Positions 1 to 5,971 of a stretch of 12,544 bases of DNA are shown piece by piece. The notes beneath the pieces are model-generated. The model was not told where the DNA came from and made no database searches. It saw only the letters and a list, made by a program, of their open reading frames with translations. The position numbers and the translations under genes are program-made. Position 1 is the first letter of the stretch; each line of letters starts with the position of its first letter. Origin of the DNA: Bacillota bacterium (GTDB taxonomy: Bacteria > Bacillota > Clostridia > Christensenellales > CAG-138); contig JAEWWD010000260.1 in the NCBI GenBank assembly GCA_023396535.1, positions 1 to 12,544 of the forward strand. The letters are read 5' to 3'.

Positions 1-2
1 CC

Positions 3-1604
3 CCCGCTCATACCATGAACGACGGCGTGGACTATTGCCCCGCCAAGGCTCCCGTACTGTTGGGGCATCACTTTGCCTCCATCGCAGGCGCGGGCCCCAT
101 CAACGGCCCCATACAGGCTTCCGTATTCGGCTGGCTGCCGGTGCTGCTCTGGATCATCATCGGCGGTATATTCTTCGGCGCCGTGCATGACTTTGGCGCG
201 CTGCTCGCATCCGTCCGTCACGAAGGCAAGTCCATCGGCCATATCATCGAAATGAACATCGGCCGTACCGGCAAACGCCTGTTCCTCGTATTTGGCTGGC
301 TCACGCTGCTGTTGGTTATCGCGGCGTTCGCCTCCATCGTGAAGGGCACGTTCTATGTGGCCGATCCCGCGAGCCCAGCAAACGGCTCCGTCGCCACAGC
401 GTCCCTGCTGTTCATCGTGCTGGCCATCGTGTTCGGCTTCTTGGTATACCGCAGGAATACGCCGCTGGGCATCAGCTCCCTGATCGGCGTCATACTGCTG
501 GCCGGCTGCATCTGGGTTGGCCTCACGTTCCCCATCGTCGGCGTATCCGGCAACGCGTGGATAGCGTTTATCGCCATCTATATTGCGGTTGCGTGCGTCA
601 CGCCTGTGTGGATACTGCTCCAGCCTCGTGACTACCTGAACAGCTTCCTGCTCTATGCCATGATACTGCTCGGCCTGGTCGGCGTATTCGTAGCGAACCC
701 CTCCATGAATACAGCCGCCGTCAATACGGCCACCTATACCTCCACGGGTATGGCGACCGTCAATGGCGCAAAGCTGAGCACACTGTTCCCGGTACTGTTC
801 ATCACGGTTGCGTGCGGCGCGATTTCCGGCTTCCACAGCCTGGTATCCTCGGGCACAACCTCCAAGCAGATCGATAAAGAATCCGACGCGAAGGCCATCG
901 GCTACGGCGGCATGCTCATTGAGTGCCTGCTCGCAGTTCTCGCGCTGATCGCGGTTTCCTCCCTCGGCGGCCAGCCCGTCGGCGTGGCGAACGGCGCTGT
1001 GTTCTCACCCCCGATCACGTTTGCAACCGGTATTGCCAACTACTTCGGCGGCAACCAGGTTGTGTTCGTGCTCATCACGCTCGCCGTCTCCGCATTCGCG
1101 CTGACCTCTCTGGACACCGCCGCTCGTATGGGCCGCTTCCTGTTCCAGGAGTTCTTTGTGGACGAAGGTATGGATGCCAAGAATCTCGTTGGCTGGCGCA
1201 AGTTCCTGGTCAACAAGTACGTTGCGACCATCATCACCGTCGGCTTGGGCATACTGCTTGCTCTGGGCGGCTGGAGCAAAATCTGGCCCCTCTTCGGCGC
1301 TGCGAACCAGCTGCTGGCCGGCCTCGCGCTGCTGGCGGTCTGCGTATGGCTGGGCAAGATCGGCAAGAAGAACGGCATGTTCTATATCCCCATGGCGTTC
1401 ATGACCATCGCGACGGTCACCTCCCTCGTGATGACGTTCATTGCCAAACTGACCGAGCTGCTCGGCGGCCAGAGCGCGGATGCGCTTGGCGCCACGCTGC
1501 AGGTCATATTCTCCGCGATACTGATCGTCCTCGCGGTTGTGCTCGTTATCGAAGGCCTGCAGACGCTGGCCAAGATGAAGAAGGAAAAGTCGGCCGCCGC
1601 GTAA
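3..1604 (+). CDS. cstA: Carbon starvation protein CstA-type transporter, 5'-truncated
   Basis: This is an integral membrane transporter of the CstA/BtsT family, whose characterised members take up peptides or pyruvate. The frame is open to the window edge, and the residues before the first ATG (PAHT, then MNDGVDY) belong to the conserved family N-terminal region, so the real start lies upstream and ATG 15 is internal. Family signatures visible: GHHFASIAGAGPI followed by GPIQA near the N-terminus, CGAISGFHSLVSSGTTSKQ in the middle, SLDTAARMGRFLFQE, and WPLFGAANQLLAGLAL. At least a dozen hydrophobic segments fill the protein, and it ends in a short lysine-rich tail (KMKKEK). The visible 533 codons are close to full length for the shorter Gram-positive forms; E. 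coli CstA is about 700 residues. The substrate cannot be told from sequence. A strong stem-loop follows at 1650-1679. Confidence 0.95.
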   Translation, partial: PAHTMNDGVDYCPAKAPVLLGHHFASIAGAGPINGPIQASVFGWLPVLLWIIIGGIFFGAVHDFGALLASVRHEGKSIGHIIEMNIGRTGKRLFLVFGWLTLLLVIAAFASIVKGTFYVADPASPANGSVATASLLFIVLAIVFGFLVYRRNTPLGISSLIGVILLAGCIWVGLTFPIVGVSGNAWIAFIAIYIAVACVTPVWILLQPRDYLNSFLLYAMILLGLVGVFVANPSMNTAAVNTATYTSTGMATVNGAKLSTLFPVLFITVACGAISGFHSLVSSGTTSKQIDKESDAKAIGYGGMLIECLLAVLALIAVSSLGGQPVGVANGAVFSPPITFATGIANYFGGNQVVFVLITLAVSAFALTSLDTAARMGRFLFQEFFVDEGMDAKNLVGWRKFLVNKYVATIITVGLGILLALGGWSKIWPLFGAANQLLAGLALLAVCVWLGKIGKKNGMFYIPMAFMTIATVTSLVMTFIAKLTELLGGQSADALGATLQVIFSAILIVLAVVLVIEGLQTLAKMKKEKSAAA

Positions 1605-1617
1605 CGGCCGCACGACA

Positions 1618-1633
1618 TCCGGCATATGCCGGA
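1618..1633. repeat. 16-bp perfect palindrome after cstA
   Basis: TCCGGCATATGCCGGA is a perfect 16-bp palindrome 13 bp after the cstA stop. It has no loop and no T-tract, so it is unlikely to be a terminator by itself. It is the first of a run of palindromes that fills the cstA-LysM gap. Confidence 0.6.
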
Positions 1634-1649
1634 AAACGACTGCATCACA

Positions 1650-1679
1650 AAAGCCGCCCTTTTCACAAAGGGCGGCTTT
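1650..1679 (+). terminator. Terminator-like hairpin after cstA
   Basis: A perfect 13-bp stem (AAAGCCGCCCTTT pairing with its complement) closes on a TCAC loop and is followed by TTTATT. The flanking A and T runs mean it could work on either strand. It probably ends the cstA transcript. Positions 1656-1679 recur exactly at 1858-1881. Confidence 0.75.
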
Positions 1680-1686
1680 ATTCAGG

Positions 1687-1719
1687 CCATCGGCAAAGTC
1701 CACAGGACTTTGCCGATGG
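1687..1719. repeat. 33-bp perfect hairpin repeat, copy 1
   Basis: A perfect 15-bp inverted repeat (CCATCGGCAAAGTCC and its complement) surrounds a 3-nt ACA loop. The whole 33 bp recurs identically at 9377-9409. It has no T-tract and is not coding. It sits a few bases from a GCCGCCC hairpin in both places, with the shared flank TATTCAGG between them. Confidence 0.9.
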
Positions 1720-1732
1720 GTATTTTCGCGCA

Positions 1733-1781
1733 TTTTTGCTGTTCGGCTCTTTCGTTCCGAAAGAGGCTGTCACAGCAAAAA
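1733..1781. repeat. Nested double stem-loop in array A
   Basis: An outer 10-bp stem (TTTTTGCTGT with ACAGCAAAAA) encloses an inner perfect 8-bp stem with a TTC loop (1747-1765, CTCTTTCG with CGAAAGAG). GCGC tracts at both outer sides may extend the outer stem across a bulge. The nested form resembles a structured RNA or an imperfect palindromic DNA element more than a simple terminator. Confidence 0.65.
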
Positions 1782-1792
1782 GCGCGCAAGGT

Positions 1793-1827
1793 GTCATTTT
1801 TCACCGCACATGTCGCTGAAAAATGAC
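1793..1827. repeat. Stem-loop with GCACATGTCG loop
   Basis: An 11-bp stem (GTCATTTTTCA with TGAAAAATGAC) encloses 13 nt containing GCACATGTCG. A hairpin at 9304-9332 presents the same GCACATGTCG when read on the minus strand but has an unrelated stem. Confidence 0.65.
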
Positions 1828-1857
1828 GGATTGAAAGCTTCATACTGCAGAACCTGA

Positions 1858-1882
1858 GCCCTTTTCACAAAGGGCGGCTTTT
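1858..1882 (+). terminator. Second copy of the GCCC/GGGC hairpin
   Basis: A 7-bp stem GCCCTTT/AAAGGGC with loop TCAC is followed by GGCTTTT. From 1858 to 1881 it is identical to 1656-1679, but the left arm lacks the AAAGCC part, so the stem is shorter. It lies 67 bp before the LysM/GH18 start and has no gene ending just before it, so it looks like a duplicated terminator half rather than a working terminator. Confidence 0.5.
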
Positions 1883-1948
1883 GTGTGTATGGTTTTTCCA
1901 TGCATTTCATATATTTTTCATAAGATCGAAGCTGGGAGGCCGCCTGCG

Positions 1949-3067
1949 ATGAATTATATCGTGCAGCCCGGGGATACGCTGTATTCGATAGCGCGGCTGT
2001 TCGGCATCCGGACCGAGCAGATTATAAACGCAAATCCCGATTTGGCGCAAGGCGCGGCGCTGTCGGCCGGCCAGTTCCTGGAGGTCCCCCTAAGCCCCCG
2101 TATGCGGCCGTCCATCGATATGAACGGTTTTATTGATCCGAGTACAGACCCGTGTGTGCTGCAGGATATATTCCCTTACCTGACCTATCTGAGTATATTG
2201 TGCTGCAATGTGCGGATGGACGGGTCTATCAGCTGCAGCAACGACAGACCGATGGTCAGCGCCGCCCGATCAGCAAAGGTCGCTCCCCTGATGGTTGTTT
2301 CCAATGAAGCGCCCGATGTCGGTTATTCAGCCGAGATCGCGCACGCTATCATTTCGGATCCTGTCGCCCAGCAAACAATGCTGGATAATATCGTTGCGCG
2401 GCTCAGGCTGACGGAATATTTCGGCGTCAATTTCAATTTTGAGCTGGTGCCCTATGAGGACTATGACGCTTTTGCGGAACTGGTCAGAAAGGCTACGTTC
2501 CTGCTTCACCCGATGGGATACTACGTCATGCTGACCATTCGGACGCAGCGCGTGATTACCTATATAGAGGAGTTGTATCCCGAACCGCCGGGCGATTATG
2601 CATTCATTGCCGATCGTTTTATCGTAAGGAGCAGCGAACTGGCCTGTGACCCGGGATCAGACCTTTCCACAGCCGATTCCGTACAGCGAATACTAGATTA
2701 TACCATCGCCCCTTTTTCCAGCCGGAAGATACTCATCGCATATCCCAATTGCTGTCAGGTGTGGCAGGTCCCCTACCTGACAGGGCAGGCGCCGCGAACG
2801 ATATCCTATCAGCAGGCCGCATTGCTTGCGGGATGGACCGGCTTTTTATACGATCAGCAGACCAATAGGAGATATTTTTCTTTTACGGATGAGGGCGGCC
2901 TGGAGTATGGCATCTGGTGCGGAAATATCGCGGGGAGCAAGGAAATCGCGGATCTGGTACGTATCTACAATCTCGGCGGGGTGAGCTTCCGCCCCGCAGA
3001 TTTCTTTTCTCTTTCCACCTATCAGCTTTTTAACGTGATGTTTCAGATTCAAAAGGTGATTTACTGA
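1949..3067 (+). CDS. LysM + GH18 (SleL/YaaH-like) spore cortex-type protein, catalytic motif altered
   Basis: The start is ATG 1949 because GGGAGG (1934-1939) lies 9 nt upstream; an earlier in-frame ATG at 1883 would add residues before the LysM with no ribosome site. The product is 372 residues. Residues 2-48 form a LysM peptidoglycan-binding domain (YIVQPGDTLYSIARLFG, then IINANP). Residues 75-372 align in order with the GH18 barrel of YaaH/SleL, spore N-acetylglucosaminidases: PYLTYLS, VAPLMVVSNE, SAEIAHAIISDP, LHPMGYYV, VQRILDY and the C-terminal GIWCGN and GGVSF segments. No signal peptide is seen, as in SleL. The catalytic stretch that usually reads VNIDFE is VNFNFE here, so the assisting Asp is Asn163 before Glu165, and the usual MTYEW-type strand end is replaced by FIVRSSE. 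It may bind wall or cortex without normal hydrolysis. It stands alone; no promoter could be assigned. Confidence 0.85.
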   Translation: MNYIVQPGDTLYSIARLFGIRTEQIINANPDLAQGAALSAGQFLEVPLSPRMRPSIDMNGFIDPSTDPCVLQDIFPYLTYLSILCCNVRMDGSISCSNDRPMVSAARSAKVAPLMVVSNEAPDVGYSAEIAHAIISDPVAQQTMLDNIVARLRLTEYFGVNFNFELVPYEDYDAFAELVRKATFLLHPMGYYVMLTIRTQRVITYIEELYPEPPGDYAFIADRFIVRSSELACDPGSDLSTADSVQRILDYTIAPFSSRKILIAYPNCCQVWQVPYLTGQAPRTISYQQAALLAGWTGFLYDQQTNRRYFSFTDEGGLEYGIWCGNIAGSKEIADLVRIYNLGGVSFRPADFFSLSTYQLFNVMFQIQKVIY

Positions 3068-3111
3068 GGTTGTTGTCGACCTGTAAGGCGCGGCCTCTCG
3101 GCGGCGCTCAA

Positions 3112-3130
3112 AAAGCATGCAGCAAAGCAT
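3112..3130 (+). promoter_or_regulatory. Candidate Ada box upstream of ada
   Basis: AAAGCAT occurs twice, at 3112-3118 and 3124-3130. Within them AAG-N6-GCAA (3113-3125) differs by one base from the E. coli Ada operator layout AAT-N6-GCAA. It lies about 66-79 bp before the predicted transcription start. Position and neighbouring Ada gene are the support; a chance match is possible. Confidence 0.35.
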
Positions 3131-3175
3131 TGAAAATTACTTGTGCAAATACAGAAAGAACTAGCCCACCGTATC

Positions 3176-3184
3176 TGTTATAAT
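3176..3184 (+). promoter_or_regulatory. Extended -10 promoter of ada
   Basis: TGTTATAAT is a perfect extended -10 element. No good -35 lies 16-18 bp upstream, which fits a promoter that relies on an activator. Transcription would begin near 3191, so the in-frame ATG at 3190 would fall at the transcript end and cannot be the start. Confidence 0.65.
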
Positions 3185-3225
3185 CCATTATGAAAGAAAA
3201 ATTTCCGCTTTATGGAGGGGCTGCT

Positions 3226-4260
3226 GTGACGGAACAGGAAAAATGGGACGCGGTTGCAAATAATGACGCCGCCATGGACGGCCTGTTTTATTACGCGGTA
3301 AAATCCACGGGCGTTTTTTGCCGCCCCTCCTGCAGATCCAGGCAGCCGTCCCGTGAAAACGTGCTGTTCTTTGATACTGCGGAGGAAGCCATGGCCGCCG
3401 GCTTTCGCCCCTGCAAGCGCTGCCGTCCGGAGCTTGCCGCCTACCAGCCGCTCAGGGAGATCGCGCGGGAGGCAAAGCGCCTGATCGAACGCCATCCCTT
3501 TGAAAAGGAGAGGCTGGACGAAGAACTGGGCAGCCTCGGCGTATCCGGCAAAAGGCTGGCGCAGCTATATAAACAGGAATACGGTATGACGCCCAACGCG
3601 TATGCGGACAAGCTGCGGATGGAAGCCGCGAAGGAGCGGCTGCAGAAGTCCGGCGAATCCGTGATAGATGTGGCTTATTCCCTTGGGTTTGAGAGCCTGT
3701 CCGCGTTCTTCGCGTTCTTCCGTAAGAATACGGGCAGTACGCCGGGGGAATTCCGAAACAAGGCGGCCGGAGCGCACTATGGAGACGCGGCTTCCGGCGT
3801 ATACGATACGGCGCTGGGGCAATTCACGGTCGTTTGCCGCGGGGAAGCGGTCGTAGCCCTGCGGTTCGGCGCGCATAGGATAAGCGGCGCAATGGAGCAA
3901 AAAAGCCGGTGCACGGACAGGGTCGCGGAGCAGATCGAGGAATATATCGCCGGACGGAGGAAGCAGTTTACTATTGCGCTCGCTCCGGCGGGTACGGAGT
4001 TTCAAATGCGGGTATGGGAGGAACTTAAAAAAATCCCCTACGGCGAAACGCGGAGCTACAAGGACATCGCGCAGGCTATCGGCCAGCCGGGCGCGAGCCG
4101 CGCGGTAGGCATGGCGAACAACAAAAATCCCCTGCCGCTGCTCATTCCCTGCCACCGCGTGATAGGCGCGAACGGCAAGCTATCCGGCTATGCCGGCGGC
4201 GTGGAGCTGAAGGAACGGCTGCTGGAACTGGAGCGCCGCAATACCCGCGAAGAAGAATGA
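3226..4260 (+). CDS. ada: Ada: methylphosphotriester/O6-methylguanine DNA methyltransferase and AraC-type activator
   Basis: Ada removes methyl groups from DNA and, once methylated on its N-terminal cysteine, activates the adaptive response. The start is GTG 3226, with GGAGGGG (3214-3220) 5 nt upstream; the product is 344 residues, close to E. coli Ada. Three domains are in order. Residues 1-72 carry the zinc cysteines C32, C36, C63 and C66 (VFCRPSC and RPCKRC). Residues about 80-180 are an AraC-type double helix-turn-helix (YGMTPNAYADKLRMEAAKERL, then DVAYSLGFESLSAFFAFFRK). Residues about 190-340 are the methyltransferase, with GTEFQMRVWEELKKIPYGET, the ASRAVG arginine and the acceptor Cys309 in IPCHRV. 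All key cysteines are present, so it should be active in both repair and regulation. The next gene is tightly coupled. Recognition is firm; targets are not visible beyond a possible own operator. Confidence 0.96.
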   Translation: MTEQEKWDAVANNDAAMDGLFYYAVKSTGVFCRPSCRSRQPSRENVLFFDTAEEAMAAGFRPCKRCRPELAAYQPLREIAREAKRLIERHPFEKERLDEELGSLGVSGKRLAQLYKQEYGMTPNAYADKLRMEAAKERLQKSGESVIDVAYSLGFESLSAFFAFFRKNTGSTPGEFRNKAAGAHYGDAASGVYDTALGQFTVVCRGEAVVALRFGAHRISGAMEQKSRCTDRVAEQIEEYIAGRRKQFTIALAPAGTEFQMRVWEELKKIPYGETRSYKDIAQAIGQPGASRAVGMANNKNPLPLLIPCHRVIGANGKLSGYAGGVELKERLLELERRNTREEE

Positions 4261-4280
4261 CGCATGTTTGGGAGGACTAT

Positions 4281-4937
4281 TTGACGAATACGTATTTTAA
4301 CCCGGGCTGCGCTCTGAGCATGTATAAGCCCGATTATGAGAACAGGATATTGGAATTCCTCAATACGCATTATACGGAAACAGCGCTGCATAAAATCTGC
4401 TGCCGCCACGACCCGCAACTACCCGAAGGGTCGCTGATCATCAATGTGTGTGCGGGCTGCGACAGGCGGTTTCGCAGCCTGTACGAGGGGATATCCACCG
4501 TCTCCCTTTGGGAGGTGCTGGATGCGTGCGACGCGTTCCCCTATCCCGATTACAAAGGCATGGCGCTTTCGGTGCACGATCCCTGCCCCGTGCGCGAACG
4601 GCCCGCGGTGCACAAGGCTGTGCGCAGCCTTCTGAACAAAATGCATATCGTGGTGGCGGAGACTCAGTTCCATGGCTCGCGCTCCGTATGCTGCGGGGAT
4701 GATTTTTACCCGGCGCTGCCGGTGGAGCAGGTGCACGCGCTTATGAGAAAGCGCGCCGCCTCCATGCCGACCGAGGACGTTTGCGTATACTGCGTATCCT
4801 GCGTCAAATCCATGCACATCGGGGGCAAAACGCCCAGGCACATACTTGACCTGCTGATGGGGGAGACGACCGACCCAGAGGTGTACGATACGGTGCAATG
4901 GCACGAGCAGTTGCAAGCGTATATCGACCGGCACTGA
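4281..4937 (+). CDS. CCG-domain cysteine-rich protein (heterodisulfide reductase B-like)
   Basis: This protein resembles the CCG-domain family, whose best-known member, HdrB, holds an unusual Fe-S cluster and handles thiol or disulfide redox. The chosen start is TTG 4281, with GGGAGG (4270-4275) 5 nt upstream; the alternative ATG 4257 overlaps the ada stop (ATGA) but has a poorer ribosome site and adds 8 residues before the conserved YFNPGCALS. From TTG it has 218 residues. The two cysteine sets are C10-x29-C40C41-x15-C57xxC60 and C102-x34-C137C138-x32-C171xxC174; the second matches the canonical CCG spacing. No membrane segment or signal peptide is seen, so it should be cytosolic. It probably shares the ada transcript. 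No partner HdrA or HdrC gene is nearby, so the redox partner and substrate are unknown. Confidence 0.85.
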   Translation: MTNTYFNPGCALSMYKPDYENRILEFLNTHYTETALHKICCRHDPQLPEGSLIINVCAGCDRRFRSLYEGISTVSLWEVLDACDAFPYPDYKGMALSVHDPCPVRERPAVHKAVRSLLNKMHIVVAETQFHGSRSVCCGDDFYPALPVEQVHALMRKRAASMPTEDVCVYCVSCVKSMHIGGKTPRHILDLLMGETTDPEVYDTVQWHEQLQAYIDRH

Positions 4938-4952
4938 GGGCGCTGAGCGCCC
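4938..4952. terminator. Small GC hairpin between convergent genes
   Basis: GGGCGC-TGA-GCGCCC follows the CCG-protein stop immediately, in a 25-bp gap before the LysR stop. It has no T-tract on either side, so it is at most a weak bidirectional terminator. Confidence 0.3.
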
Positions 4953-4962
4953 GGTCTGCCCG

Positions 4963-5862
4963 CTAAGCGCCGTACACCCACTGCGCGCCCTGCCGCTCGA
5001 CAACCTCTTTCATATAGGAAAGCAGCAGGTTGAGCTCCTCGGATGCGGCCGTCATACTGCGCTTGAGCATAAATACCGTCCTGTCGCCCGGCGCATCCAA
5101 TAGGGAGGCGGCGCGGATTTTACTTGATTTTTGCGTCAGCGCGCGGGCGACGGATACCGGCGCTACTGTCCAGCAAATTTCCTTTTCGAGAAAATCCTCC
5201 ATCAATGTCATATCGTCGGTATATACGCGCGGCGAGCTGGTTGGCCCGAACCAGTATTCCTGCCAGCGCACGTATTCCCTGTGCCAATCCAGCAATACCT
5301 CCTGATTGGCGTCCAGCTCGGAAGGATGCAGGGCCTCTCCCGCGGGGTAAGCCTCGTTGTATACGAGCACCATTTTCTCCCGGAACAGCGGCAGGGCGTC
5401 GACCTTTTTGGAATACTGCGGCTTTGTGACAAACGCGGCTTCCGCGCCGCCGCTTTCGATGAGGTGATAGGAGTCGTCCGAATGGCGGATTAAAAGCCGC
5501 AATCGCACCGAGGGGTTGTTTGCGGCGAACAAGCTGTATACTTCGGACATGATATAGGCGTTCAGGCTGAGTATGGCGGAGACGCTCAGGGCCTTATTCT
5601 GCCGCTTATTCGCGGCTGAGAGCGTTTCCTGCCAGAGCTGCTCCCATTTCTCCGCGATGGGTACGAAATCCCTGCCGTAATCGGTCAGTTCCGTGCTGCG
5701 CACGCCTTTGCCGCGCTTGAACAGAACCATGTTCAGCTCGTTTTCCAGAGTCTGAATGCGTCCCGACAGCGTGGATTGCCGCAAAAACAGCTCGTCCGCC
5801 GCCCGGGATATGGAGCCGTATTCCACCACTGCCAGGAAGGCCTGTATCTCAGCTCTCGTCAT
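4963..5862 (-). CDS. LysR-family transcriptional regulator
   Basis: This is a 299-residue LysR-type regulator. The start is ATG 5862: the ribosome site AAGGA (5877-5873) lies 10 nt before it, while the in-frame GTG at 5871 would sit 1 nt from that site. Residues 1-60 are the winged helix-turn-helix (FLAVVEYGSISRAADELFL, then STLSGRIQTLENEL and LFKRGKG), with TELTDYG just after. The remainder is the two-lobed effector domain (LSVSAILSLNAYIMSEVYSLF, SGGAEAAFVTK, MVLVYNEAYPAG). The length is usual for the family. It is divergent from the MFS transporter at 5972, the usual LysR-target arrangement, so it probably controls that gene and itself. The effector cannot be told from sequence. Confidence 0.92.
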   Translation of the reverse strand: MTRAEIQAFLAVVEYGSISRAADELFLRQSTLSGRIQTLENELNMVLFKRGKGVRSTELTDYGRDFVPIAEKWEQLWQETLSAANKRQNKALSVSAILSLNAYIMSEVYSLFAANNPSVRLRLLIRHSDDSYHLIESGGAEAAFVTKPQYSKKVDALPLFREKMVLVYNEAYPAGEALHPSELDANQEVLLDWHREYVRWQEYWFGPTSSPRVYTDDMTLMEDFLEKEICWTVAPVSVARALTQKSSKIRAASLLDAPGDRTVFMLKRSMTAASEELNLLLSYMKEVVERQGAQWVYGA

Positions 5863-5898
5863 GTCCGCCACGTCCTTGTTAATATCGGATATGGCGTT

Positions 5899-5927
5899 AT
5901 TATAGCGCGGAACAAACTATTTTACAA
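5899..5927 (-). promoter_or_regulatory. Promoter of the lysR gene
   Basis: On the minus strand TTGTAA (5927-5922) is followed after 17 bp by a perfect TATAAT (5904-5899). The first matches TTGACA at 4 of 6. It lies about 37 bp before the lysR ATG. Confidence 0.65.
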
Positions 5928-5928
5928 A

Positions 5929-5934
5929 TATAAT
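5929..5934 (+). promoter_or_regulatory. -10 element of the MFS gene
   Basis: TATAAT at 5929-5934 lies 37 bp before the MFS start, and no good -35 is found 16-18 bp upstream. It starts 1 bp beyond the lysR -35, so the two promoters are back to back. A perfect -10 with no -35 fits activation by the divergent LysR protein. Confidence 0.5.
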
Positions 5935-5971
5935 GGACAGTGGTATCTTGTAAGCCGAAGGATGTGGAAGT

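Noticed and set aside
1005..1733. 242-residue minus-strand open frame across cstA and array A
   Set aside because: It is antisense to a clear CstA gene and its start lies in the palindrome array. Its HRQSPVDFADG segment is only the translated 33-bp repeat; the same peptide-like string appears at array B (about 9379-9408), as expected of a repeat and not of a protein family.
923..1819. 298-residue plus-strand open frame
   Set aside because: It overlaps cstA in another frame and runs on through the hairpins; the composition is arginine-rich shadow sequence with no ribosome site or domain.
1618..1882. CRISPR array
   Set aside because: The hairpins differ in sequence and length, and spacing is irregular; there are no repeat-spacer units and no cas genes in the window.
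1883..1948. Sporulation sigma-E/K promoter for the LysM/GH18 gene (CATAAGAT at 1919-1926)
   Set aside because: The -10 resembles CATANNNT, but no matching -35 (ATA or AC at the right spacing) is present, so it is not claimed.
3068..3111. Terminator after the LysM/GH18 gene
   Set aside because: A GC-rich imperfect stem around 3088-3109 has a mismatch and no T-tract, so it is too weak to list.
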